From the NCBI GenBank assembly GCA_039654915.1, contig CM077597.1:88228001-88292000 (forward strand): DNA of 64,000 nt, given 5' to 3'. Within the stretch, counting starts at the first letter, position 1. Every line of letters starts with the position of its first letter. The DNA comes from Aquilaria yunnanensis (Eukaryota; Streptophyta; Magnoliopsida; Malvales; Thymelaeaceae). The notes beneath the pieces are model-generated. The model did not search any database. It was not told the origin of the DNA and was given only the letters and a program-made list of their open reading frames with translations. A program made the translations under genes and the position numbers. Shown here piece after piece: positions 22,486-32,989 of the stretch.

Positions 22486-23304
22486 GCTTTTGTACTTGTA
22501 ATTGAAGCTACTCAAAACCCCTATAATTATAAATCTTTTGTTCTTTGTTTTGATGAAAAATTGTAATGAAGAGTTAGTTAACCCATGAGAAATATGTCAA
22601 TAGTCGTGCATTTAGGTACATGACTAGCTCTTCTAATCATGCTTTGCATGTGTTCTAGTAAGTCCTTTAGAGCAATATTATATCTCGGACTATATTGGAG
22701 ATCATAGCACATCATTGCAATAGATTGATCTAAGCTCTCCAATACAGTGGATTCTGTCTAACATTTTATCAAGACCATGTTCATATAGGACCTGGTTTGG
22801 CAAACAGGCACTAGATCCAAAAGGTTATTAAGGAAGTAAAAGTCCTACTTGAAATGAGATCTTATATTAGTTATACTTAGTAAGGCACGTGGATCGCATC
22901 TGATTTTATAAAAAAATAACCCCCACGCCATATCTAAGGTACGAAATATAATCCTACTTTTGATAACTACTTCGAATGCTTCTGAAGAACTAACTTGACC
23001 ATCAGAGATCTCTAGATCATGATGTCCTTGTATGCAGGTTCTTTGTTCTTTGTTTACATTTAGCTGCATTTAAGAAGCCGGTTCACCCCATTGGTTGGTT
23101 CGCTATCAACATACATTATATAACACAAATGTTAATACTTTAACATATCAACAATGAAATCCTTAAGTTAGTGGTTAAGATCTACGATTGTTACAAACAT
23201 TAATCTCACACTCCATTTGGCCTCTTTCCCACATCTTGAAAAAAAAAAAATTGAGTTGCACTTGTCATTATATGGACGGCTTATTGCAATTTTTGACCAT
23301 CTAC
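22486..23304. other. Intergenic between convergent genes
   Basis: 3' side of both the DUF247 gene (plus) and the lectin kinase (minus), which converge here. No further gene or element recognised. Confidence 0.5.
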
Positions 23305-25173
23305 CTAACGACCATCGTGAATGGCTAATTTGAGTTCCGACGGCTCATCGGAAGCATAGGACCTCCCGGACACCGACGACACCAGTACATCATTCGCAAG
23401 CACCGGAAACTTTCTCGGAATCTCTGGCATCTGTTCAACGGCGGATCCGAGAAATCGGAGTGCTTCTCTTGCCGACGGCCTTCGCTTGGAATCAGGGTGA
23501 GCACACGACAGCCCGACAACAATCAACCGCTCTGCTTCTTCCCGGTCGAACACCTTCAGCTTTTTATCGACAGCCGACATGTGCAAATTCTTCTCATACA
23601 GATCCCAAATCCACTCCACCAAACTCATTTCAGACGACGATCTTTGTCCCGTCACGATTTCTAAGACCACAACCCCGAAGTCGAAAACATCTGCACTTTT
23701 TCCGGCTTCACCTTCCCAATCGACTTCACCTGAGAAGGCAAAGTCGCCTAGCTTGGCCTCGAAACTCGAATCAAGCATGACGTTGCTAGACCTGATACCG
23801 CCATGGACGACGGACCATTTCTCCATCTCAGTGCCCTCGTGAAGCTGGAGCAATCCACAGGCCACACCCAGCACGATCTTCAACCTCTTATACCAGTCAA
23901 GAGAGCTCTTGTCATGGAACAAGTGCGAATCCAGAGCACCATTCGCCACAAACTCGTACACAAGCAAGAGCTCCCCTTTCTCGTCTCCCCAACCAAGAAG
24001 TTGCACCAGATTTCGATGCTTCAGCTTCCTTATCGCCTCCACCTTGGCTTCGATCCCACACCTTGATGGCTTGACGACTCTCTTCACAGCAACCGGCATG
24101 TTCAGGATTGCTCTGTAAATCTTCCCGTCGCCCACCCTTCTCTCCTCCGAAAAATTATTGGTGGCGGAGGCGATAAATCGGTACGATATTGGTCCGTCGA
24201 GTGGATAGTTTATAATTGGCTCGGTTTCTTCTGCCGTCATTTGTTCTTTCTTCCTTCGCTTCCGTCTCTGCATTTCACGATAACCAAATATGGTAACAAT
24301 CACTAGCAGAAGGCAGAGAATCGGCAGCAGAATTTCTAGAAGCAACTTATTCTGCCGTCCTCCTCCTCCGTTGCCTCCGCCACTTGGGTCAACGTCTCCA
24401 TCAAAAGTCGAGTTGAATTCCCAATGCTTAATCACATGCCGCTCTGCGACGTTACTTGTCGTGGCCGAAAATCCGACGATGGAGAATTCGGAAAGGATTC
24501 CTTTAAGATCGACTTGGTGGGAAATGCTTGAATTCTCTTGAGAATTGGTTGTTGTCAAGTATTTCCAGGAAACAGTCAGATTTTTGGTGGAAGCTCTATA
24601 AGTTATCAGAACCTCCGCGTCGTCATCTCCATGGAAGGTGACGTTCCACGGCGTGTACACGGCAGAAGCAACGGACCTTGGGTTGATTCCGACATGGGGG
24701 CCAACTCCAGCAGGATCCCATTCTGGGTTTTCGAAAGTGTCGAACTCAACGTGGAGTATCTGATTCGAGTTCAGATCGCTGGTGGTGGTGTTGTAAAGAC
24801 CCAGGCATCCGCCCATGGAATTGGGAGGGATCACGAATCCGGTCGGAGCAAAGAAGAAGGCGAGGCCGCTTCCGAACTGAGCTCGCCCTTGCGTGTCGAC
24901 GAAGAAAGTGAAGCGGCAGCTGAAATCGGTGACCTTGTTGCTCCGGGAGTCCCATAGCTGGACAGGGTGGGCGTAGGTGGCCCAACCGACACGAGCGAGG
25001 TAATTGACTTTGTTAGTGAGCTCCACCGCACCAACCACAGGGGCAGCGTCTCCAGTGTAGAGGATAGTTTCATCTTTCGGGTCGAATCGGTCAAATCGGA
25101 AGCTAACGGGGGAAGAGAAAGGAAGGAGGAGGAGAAATGAGATGGGAAGACGCCAAGCTCGAACTATGTTCAT
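23305..25173 (-). CDS. L-type lectin-domain receptor kinase with a degenerate (pseudo)kinase domain
   Basis: Intronless minus-strand gene, as usual for the family. The open frame starts at 25257 (650 codons), but the ATG at 25173 directly precedes a good signal peptide (MNIVRAWRLPISFLLLLPFS), giving 622 residues. Positions below use the 650 numbering. Legume lectin domain 53-285 keeps the metal-site region (VEFDTFENPEWD ... VGIN). A Gly-rich linker precedes the transmembrane helix (304-326). The kinase-like domain runs 360-605: Lys392 is kept, but the Gly-rich loop is reduced to VGDGKIY, the alpha-C Glu is Lys405, HRD is HGG (485-487), DFG is DFA (505-507) and the activation segment with its APE motif is missing about 20 residues. 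It is probably a catalytically dead cell-surface receptor acting as a scaffold or decoy. The frame is otherwise clean, arguing for a maintained gene. Confidence 0.9.
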   Translation of the reverse strand: MNIVRAWRLPISFLLLLPFSSPVSFRFDRFDPKDETILYTGDAAPVVGAVELTNKVNYLARVGWATYAHPVQLWDSRSNKVTDFSCRFTFFVDTQGRAQFGSGLAFFFAPTGFVIPPNSMGGCLGLYNTTTSDLNSNQILHVEFDTFENPEWDPAGVGPHVGINPRSVASAVYTPWNVTFHGDDDAEVLITYRASTKNLTVSWKYLTTTNSQENSSISHQVDLKGILSEFSIVGFSATTSNVAERHVIKHWEFNSTFDGDVDPSGGGNGGGGRQNKLLLEILLPILCLLLVIVTIFGYREMQRRKRRKKEQMTAEETEPIINYPLDGPISYRFIASATNNFSEERRVGDGKIYRAILNMPVAVKRVVKPSRCGIEAKVEAIRKLKHRNLVQLLGWGDEKGELLLVYEFVANGALDSHLFHDKSSLDWYKRLKIVLGVACGLLQLHEGTEMEKWSVVHGGIRSSNVMLDSSFEAKLGDFAFSGEVDWEGEAGKSADVFDFGVVVLEIVTGQRSSSEMSLVEWIWDLYEKNLHMSAVDKKLKVFDREEAERLIVVGLSCAHPDSKRRPSAREALRFLGSAVEQMPEIPRKFPVLANDVLVSSVSGRSYASDEPSELKLAIHDGR

Positions 25174-25929
25174 GCTAGACAAGATGCAAAGGATAGTCTT
25201 TTTAATGAACATGAAAAACCGAAACTTGAAAGCAATTAATATATAGCCCTTACGCAACCATTAATTTAATCATCGAAGTTTTTGGCTCATTTGTTAACAT
25301 CAAAGGAACCTCAAAGGCAAGATACATACCCCAGTTGAGGCCATTGATGTGAAAGCCAGACTGGACCGGCCGGTTGAATTGGTCTAGCCGTGAACCGAAC
25401 GTCACAATAGCTCGGTCACCGATCCATTTGTTGTTTGGTCAAAAACCGGTCAAACCCGGGAAAAAAAACCATTGAGCCGGTAAATCGTCAAACCGACAGT
25501 TTGAAAAAAAGATAAGAATTGTAAAAACTCAAAAAATAAAAATAAAATAAAATTGAAAAACTTGAAGAAATTGACCTTTACCTTAACAAAACTAAAATAG
25601 CAGAAGGAATAAATCTAATAAGCCCATCAACAAAACTTGAGCGCACCGCAAAAAATGCCTTCGATCCATCAACACTTTGACCTAAGTGACCTACAATTCT
25701 TTTGCTGCCTATAATTCCTCAACACTTTGCCTTGTCTACCCTTGTAATTCCTCCAATTTGTACTACGATCTGTTTCCCTTAGCCCCAATTCCTCAATTGA
25801 GAGAGAGTTTAACATGTGTGTGGCGAACAAGAGATAGAGAATAAGAAAGATAGTAAGAATAGAAACTTGAAGGGAACAGAGAATAGGAAAAATTTGAACG
25901 AAAGAACTTAAAAGGAGGAGACTTGAAGG
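25174..25929. other. 5' flank of the lectin receptor gene
   Basis: Upstream of the minus-strand gene. 25365-25500 contains a GACCGGCCGGTTGAATTGGT / AAACCGGTCAAACCCGGG repeat region of the kind found in plant DNA-transposon ends, but I could not pair its termini. The rest is A-rich and non-coding. Confidence 0.45.
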
Positions 25930-26370
25930 CAGTGGCGGAACTAGGATTTTTTGTTCAGAGGGGTGAGCCTGGAGGAGAGTCGACTAAGCCCAGAGGAGAG
26001 GAACGGAATCGCGGCGAGGCAAAATTGGAGATTGGGACTAAGTCGTACTAATTCAAAGATTAGGATGCAACTCGTACAATTTGAAAAATTTGGAGGACTA
26101 ATGGTGCATTCAGGCCATGTTCGAATATCTGTTTAAGACTAGAGGGAATAATTACTCATTTGGTCACTACTTTCTTTAGCGCCCACGTCATTACCCCCTA
26201 TCTTCATATTCTTCCATTATTTTCAAGGGTCAAAAATACATTTCCAGTTCCTAATGTATCTTGAATTAGCCAATTAAGTACCTATATTTAAAATTTTTCA
26301 AAATTTCCCGCCTGGGGAGGGGGGGGGGGGGGTTACGGCACCCCCTGCCCCTACATAGGTCCACCCCTAC
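25930..26370. mobile_element. Small hAT-like element with G-tract
   Basis: The left end (CAGTGGCGGAACTAGG) and the right end, read on the minus strand (AGGGGTGGACCTATG), are imperfect inverted repeats. Flanks ACTTGAAG (left) and ACTTGAAA (right) form an 8-base near-duplication, the size expected for hAT. The interior has a run of about 14-18 G near 26316-26332. A 61-codon frame inside is not recognisable. Confidence 0.5.
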
Positions 26371-27290
26371 TTGAAAGTGGGAAGATAATGGTTTCACATT
26401 GCTATCTGTAAAAGAGAGAAAAGAAGTGTGCGGCGGAATTAGGTTAGGTTTGTATTGTGATAGAATTTATAGTAGGTAAAATGTCAGTTTAGTCCTTGTA
26501 TTCTATGCATCTTTTTCTTTAACTCCTATATTTTTGTTTTTAACAATAAAGTCACTCCTGATTCTTAAAATATGAAAACAAGTGTCTTTGATCTGATGGC
26601 TCAACTGGTTAAACAGGTTAAACCATAACCTGAAACTCTTAACAGTTTCAGGAACAATTTAGGTTTTGAAACATTAGTTGAGGCACAACATAGGCACTTT
26701 CATGCACAAACTCGTTAAAAAGTTGTGTAAATGCAGCTTGATACCCTTCAAGTTTCTTGGGCAGACAACTTACCCCTTCAGACTTTCCTTGTAACTCCTC
26801 ATACCCTACTTACCACCTCAAACTTTAACTGCCAAAATTTTTACTCATTTGATTAATACCAAGAGTGAGCATTATTAAGATAAAATCAAAAGACCAATAA
26901 TTGGGTAAAATGGTTCGGTTTTTTTTTTTATTCGGTAGGTTTGGACCAAAACTAAATCTCAAGTTTGATTATCGGATTGATTATTAAATAATATATTTGA
27001 AATCGAATTTGAATAAATTTTATAAAAAACAAATACCAATTAAATCATTATATTCGGATCGATTCCAAACTAAATCAAACGAATGCTCAGCCCTTATTAA
27101 CAGCAAAGGAAACTTCCTTCCAGTTTCATTTTTGCAAAAACTTCCAAATCAGCTACAATTCATATGTCCATATCTAAATTTATAATTTTCACTAACAATA
27201 GACCATTTTTGAATTAAATATTGATCTAGCAATGATAATGTTTGGCTCAATATCCTATATAAAAATAATCTAGTTATTCATTCTATATAA
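26371..27290. other. Intergenic, nothing clear
   Basis: AT-rich sequence without a recognisable gene. 27100-27175 resembles 32185-32260 (GGAAACTTCCTT, TCAGYTAYAATTCA), suggesting that the flanks of the lectin gene and of its pseudogene share ancestry. Confidence 0.4.
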
Positions 27291-27300
27291 TATGAACAAT

Positions 27301-28887
27301 AGGTAAAATTCATTTGTTCCCTAACCTTTTTGTGATGTCCAAAGCAGGTGTCTAAACTTCATTTTTGTCATCTTAAAGTCCATAACATCTATATTTTTGC
27401 CTAGATCATGGTCATTTTGTCATTTTCAAGGTTAATTTTAATGGAATTTCTGTGGCAAATGCTAATATTGATCCTACATTTTCTTATTCCAATTCAAATC
27501 ACCCTCAAACTAGTAAATTTATCACTAAAACCATCATCTCCTCGTTTATCTTTCTCTCACCATCTCCTGCTGCCAACATCCTAACCTATTACTGCCCCGG
27601 ACGACTCATTTCCTTCCCCCTATCATTTCCCTTCCCATTCACCTCTGGTTAACCTCTCTGGTGGCAGCAATGCCTCCAGATCACAGAACCTTAGACGGCT
27701 TGATAGCACGAACATGAGGATTACTATCAACTTGCTCCTCCTCCATGATTCCCTGCATTTTTAAATTAGACACAAAACTAGAACCCCAATTTCTCAGGTT
27801 CAGAAAGAACAAAAGGACAAAAATCTTTCAGAACCATATGGATGATTGTTTTGACTCTTCATTTCTAATTTCTTCTGAACTAAGCTGAAAGGGAAAAGCT
27901 TAAACACAGAAAAGGAAGATGAAATCACTGGCAAGAGATAAACAAACCTAAGCTAAAATAAAGAAAGGCAAAGAGGAGGCACAAATATCAAATTTGCAAT
28001 ACCCAGAATGAGAATCAAGTCATTCATTAAAGAAACAAACCAACATTGCAAGCACACAAGAAGATGAACAAATCTAGAGATTTATATTGAAAGAGAGAAT
28101 GGCAAATTCCGTAAATTACTCACAATTTTGGTCCGATTTGCCAGTTGGAGGCTATACTATTTGCCTTATCAAGCTCAAGTCGTGTCTGTATTGGTTTGTA
28201 TCTCGATACATTTCTGTTGCATCTTTTTTGCCTCCTTCCCCTGTTTGCTACTTAAAATCGGCTGCAGGCGAAGTGTGCCGGGCAGTGGACAACATCAACA
28301 GTGTGACCCAAGATCTTGAAGGAGACAGTGGCATGAGACTGTGCTGTGAGGCTGTAGATCTTGTCCGGGCAAATCTATTTGAGCCAGCAACAGGGTGAGG
28401 AGGCGTCCGTGAGATCGCCGTAGTCTCCAACCTCTGATCGGACTCTGTCCGTGACTGCTGTGGCGGTTAGCAGAAGGCTAGGCCCGTTCCTTTGGGCTTC
28501 TCAGTGTAGGCTGGGCGGCAACCTGAGTGGATTCTCCGACCATAGCCGTTAACCTTCGCTGGTAGGCAAACCAGTTTTTAAAATTCCACAGGGTTGTTGC
28601 CATGAATTGTAGCGAGTATTGAGGAGGAGAAATGCTTAAGTTAAAAGGGGTGAAAGAATGTGTGTTAAATTTATAGAATTAAGGGTGCTTTTAATGGAAG
28701 GAAGAAACCATAGAGATCAAAATTGACATTTTTACTGAGATACCATTAAAGTTAATCATGAAATTAATGGATGCACCACGACTGAGACAAAAAAGGAGAG
28801 ATTAAGGATTTTAAAATGACAAAATGAAAGTTAGGGAGCTGTTTAAAATAACGCAAAAAGGTTAAAGACCACAGACGAATTTTACTC
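27301..28887. mobile_element. Mutator-like element (MULE), possible Pack-MULE
   Basis: Long terminal inverted repeats of roughly 80 bases: the left starts AGGTAAAATTC and the right, on the minus strand, GAGTAAAATTC, with matching later blocks such as CCTAACTTTCATTTTGTCAT. Both ends are flanked by TATGAACAAT (27291-27300 and 28888-28897), agreeing with the 9-10 base duplication of Mutator elements. No transposase is seen. The interior 28250-28560 is clearly GC-richer and includes a plus-strand frame (28087-28398) with protein-like composition (AVDNINSVTQDLEGDSG) that I cannot assign. It may be a captured host gene fragment. Confidence 0.85.
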
Positions 28888-28897
28888 TATGAACAAT

Positions 28898-30092
28898 ATA
28901 CAATGCAAAATTAGGTAAAAAGGTAATATTTATAAAACAACAAAGTAAATGAAAGTTGTGTGTGATAAGCTTTATAAAAATTATATGAATTACTCCATAA
29001 TTAAAAACTTAATGGAAGTGATTTTTTTTTTTTTTTGCAGGATAACTACTAGTTTAATTATCTATTCCTTTTTAGGAATGGTGACTAGAAAAGATGAAAG
29101 GGAAAAGTTCTTTTTTCTTTTTTGTTCTTAACTAGAAGAGAACAAAATAGGTTGATTTACAACATATAAGGATAGAAAGAATATATTTAATTATCAATTA
29201 TTTTCTCTAAGTCTTTATTGTGTTACAACATACCATCGATTGAAAAATTGTGGGCCTAAAGTCACTTTGAACACATGAATTGGAGTAAATCAGACACTTT
29301 GGCCCTTACTAAATAGTTATCCCCCCCCCCCCCCCCCCCTAAAAAAGAAAAAAAATAACTTGTTGTAGTGACACAGAGCTTGCCCTACTGACTTAACAAC
29401 CCAAAAATAATGATATTTTAGCAACCCTTAATTTGTGTATTTCAAAATAATCATTTCAGGTATTGAGTTATGTTTTTGTGTAGGTCAATGACTACTATTA
29501 TACTTTATTTTATTTTATTTTTTTTGCTGAAACTTTTTTCTTATAATTTTCACTTTAGTTTTTTCGTATGATTAGTTAGTTTGCATTTCCCTCATAATTA
29601 CTTAATTTATAACTAAAAAACATAATTGGATTTGGCTTAATTGACCTAAATAATAATCATAAAGACTCAAATCCATAACCTATCAATGGAACACTCATGC
29701 ATATTACATAAGCTATTATTTGGTAATAGGATAGGTCCTAGTGTGCATACAATTTTCCATATTTATCTTCTATTAGATCCCTTTATGTGCCCACATCCTC
29801 CTTAGGTCAAGTTCCACACCAATGGCAACCCTTCAAATCTATTCTCCTGTTATGTACCCAACATCCTTGCTGAGTAGGTTCGACACTAGTGGTAACCTTT
29901 TGGATTTACTTGCACGCCTTGAAAATGGCCTCTCAGGTTACTTGTCAAATAGCAAGTAAACATGCCCTTACAGGTGGATCAAGCATAGTAGACAATGTAT
30001 TTAAGTTACACAATGCCCCTCATGTGTCACATTTATTACAATCCTTAGTTGGCTATAATACCATTTGTAAAGGTCTAAGTACAAAAACAATT
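28898..30092. other. Intergenic with homopolymer tract
   Basis: No gene. About 18 C in a row near 29323-29340. A GTTGTAGTG motif at 29362-29371 could be a CACTA terminus, but no partner was found. 29750-30060 has stretches repeating AGGTTCGACAC/AGTTCCACACC-like words of unknown origin. Confidence 0.4.
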
Positions 30093-30428
30093 AATGCTTG
30101 AATTCTCTTGAAAATGAATGGTCATTAAGTGTTTTCAAAAGACAGTCAAGTTTAGTTAGACGTTTTATAAGTTATGAGAACATCCACATTATCATCTCTA
30201 CGGAAGGTAAAGTTACACGGGGTGTACACCATCAAAGCAATGGATATTGGCTTGATTCCAACATGGGGCCCAACTTGGGTAGACCCAGCTTTCAAGGTTT
30301 TTGAAAATGTAAAACTCAAAATCAATAAAGATGACTAACAAAATCAATTAGCTCACTATATAGAAGAGAAAGGATGAAACAAGAGAAATAAGATAGGAAG
30401 AAACAAAGCCTGAGCTATGTATGTTCAT
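30093..30428 (-). pseudogene. Decayed fragment of an L-type lectin receptor kinase
   Basis: Matches the coding region of the gene at 23305-25173 in the same orientation. 30093-30310 aligns with about 24525-24745 (GCTTGAATTCTCTTG, TATAAGTTATSAGAAC, GGTGTACAC, TTGATTCCRACATGGGG). 30355-30440 aligns with the signal-peptide end (about 25100-25190), placing the old start codon at 30428-30426. About 300 bases between these blocks are lost, and stops and frameshifts are present. No kinase part is seen nearby. Confidence 0.75.
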
Positions 30429-31542
30429 GCTCTATAGGATGGTCATATATTTTGCAAAGAGATCAGTGCTTCCTTTGTATTTTTCTTTTTTTTTTTCCAC
30501 GTTATATGTCTCACTAAAAAAGTTAGGTTTTTCTTATGGCCACAACTGTCACTTAATCGTAACAAAACCAAATCTGCAACATTTAAAATCATCAAAGAAA
30601 ATGTAAAAAAATTCTTGTGTTGCAAAATCAAATCATCATTGAATTTAGGCATTGTTATGAAAATTTGAATCATCCAACATATTATAGAAAAATTATGCAT
30701 TTGGATTAGGCAACTCTCATCTCATTTTACTCATATCAAATACATTATCATTATTAGCACTACCCCTATCATCATTATAGTAATCGATAATGTTTCACAA
30801 TTTTTGAAGCCTATATTACTTGATATCGGTTTAATTGATTCCAAAATCATTTGCTAATATAAATTTTGGCCACTTAATTTACTAACAACTTCACTATTAC
30901 CACAGTATGTATAATTTCTACTTGATGATCCTAAATAGTCGTGTTTGTTATTTGTTTTATAGATCATTTGTACTCATCATTCTCCATGAAAATCCTATAC
31001 ATAATAGTTCGGTGTAAAGCCACTTCAATATAAATGTTGTCTAATTTTAACTTCTCTTCTAGAATATATATTATTACATTTCTGTTTGGACATTTGATCA
31101 TGTTTGATTTCATTCTACTATAACCAAACTGAAGGAACACATTAACACATTCCATGAATACATGATTCATATGCCTCGATGTATTTGCCATCTGGTACAT
31201 CCAATCACACCTGTTTGCATCCATTTGATTTTCTCTCAAAATTCTAAATAAATATTCCCTAAAACTTTCAAAAGATATGTAAACTTTTAAAGTATAACTT
31301 CACGGTAACAAATTATATATAAATGTCATGTATGCATATTAACTATTTTCTATAAGTTAATGATCATACATTGTTCAAAGTTACATAAGTAAATATTGCA
31401 TTCAACTGTAGCATTTCTATTGTATTCTTTGTAAATTCAGCAATATCTGCTCTTAATTCCTGTCGTTAAGGTTTTTTAATATTACAAGTACATCGAGAAA
31501 TGTCTTAAGAGAAATTCAAATTGTACCATAACTTTCTCACAA
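30429..31542. other. Intergenic, AT-rich
   Basis: No recognisable gene. A 91-codon minus-strand frame at 30964-31239 has a loosely protein-like sequence (CDWMYQMANTSRHMNHVFMEC) but matches no family I know. It may be a transposon relic. Confidence 0.35.
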
Positions 31543-31925
31543 TTAATGGAAAATTTAAATTATCAATTTTTCTTCATTGTATATCAAGTTTTTATGATTG
31601 TTTAGGATTACGAACCAATATGCAATGAATCATAAAAGTGAGACAAATTTACAATGAGAATGAAATTGATTTGCAATGAGAATGAAAGGTCTAGAACCAT
31701 TGTTACTATTTGCAATGGGAATTAAAGTTTGAGATCAATTAATGAAAATTTAAACTATTAGTTTTTCTTCATTGTATATCAAGTTTTTATGATTACGTAG
31801 GGTTAGGAACAAAAATGTATTGAATTATAAAAGTCTGAGACCAATTTCCAATAAAATGAAGGCTAAAAATTGATTTGCAATGGGAATTGAAAATTTGGAA
31901 CCATTGTTACTATTTACCCTATTTA
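31543..31925. repeat. Imperfect tandem repeat, two units of about 193 bp
   Basis: The block starting near 31550 (AAATTTAAAT, then TTTTTCTTCATTGTATATCA) recurs from about 31744 (TTTTTCTTCATTGTATATCA again). Both units end with TGGAACCATTGTTACTATTT-like sequence. Non-coding. Confidence 0.8.
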
Positions 31926-32989
31926 TCTGTGAAGTTCTTGTGAAAGAAGAATAACCTTGTTTACAATTTTTTATCAAAATGAATTTTATAAATGAAAGTC
32001 AGGAAATCTTGGTGCTGCTAAATTTACGAAGAATATGTAAATCTAAGTACATTTCTATTTCATGAAAAAATTCTTTGCATAATAATTAGAAATTTACATT
32101 GTACCAAAAAAATAAAATTAAATTAAGTTCTCACAAGATGTGTAAGTTTGTTTTACTCATTTGTCATTAATTGCAAAACTCATAGTTTAACATCGAAGGA
32201 AACTTCCTTTCAATTTTATTTTGCCAACACCTTCCCAGTCAGTTATAATTCAAATATGCATATCAAAATGGGAGGTTTTTTAGGTTCACTTATTGGACAT
32301 ACATCAAACTTATCAAGTTCAGATAATTGTAATTTCAAAATTAAATAATAGAATTTTACGATTAGATAAGTATAACCTAAAGTGGAAACAGTATAGTGAT
32401 GTTTTACTTGTCCATTAAGGTTACGATTGTCCAATCCTAGATTAGTTTGTTTGATCCTAAGTTACCATTATTTGAATTCAATTCATTAATTTTATGTATG
32501 TTCATAGCTACTGTTCCTTAAAGGCAAAAAGAAAAAATTTTCTATATTTCCTTGAAAATTTTTATTGACTTTCTACTCTTTAGGGTATCTAAAGTAAGCA
32601 AGCAGGATAAGGTAGCTAGAGAATTGATCTTTTAGAAAATTAGCTAACAGCCCAAAACTTAGAAACAACGCTGTAAATTTAATGGACTAGATCAAGGATC
32701 TTATTGAAAAGCCCAATTATTTTTTTTGTAGGAGTATATCCATTTTTTTCCCTCAATTCAATGTCATTTATCTTGCTCTTTAATTATATTATACACTTTT
32801 CAATTTTCAAACACAACCCTCCATATTTTTTTTGTCATTCTTGGGGCAAAAGAAAGTGGTTTAGGCCAATAGATAATCTACAAATATTTCACCACAATAC
32901 AAGGGATTATAAGCGACATTTTTTAAGACCTTTGTTGGCGTTTAAAAATGCTGGAATATCTTTATTGACAATTTAGGAAACACTGGAAA
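31926..32989. other. Intergenic, nothing recognised
   Basis: AT-rich, short frames only. 32185-32260 shares words with 27100-27175, in keeping with an old duplication of the lectin gene flank. Confidence 0.4.

Noticed and set aside
23460..24957. Several plus-strand frames of 80-140 codons
   Set aside because: Antisense to the lectin receptor gene, which has convincing domains; they arise from its GC-rich codon usage.
25174..25257. 28-residue N-terminal extension of the lectin receptor
   Set aside because: The inner Met at 25173 starts a standard signal peptide; the upstream part is AT-rich leader-like sequence. It remains possible.
30964..31239. 91-codon minus-strand frame as a gene
   Set aside because: No recognisable family, no splice or promoter context, AT-rich surroundings; listed only as intergenic.
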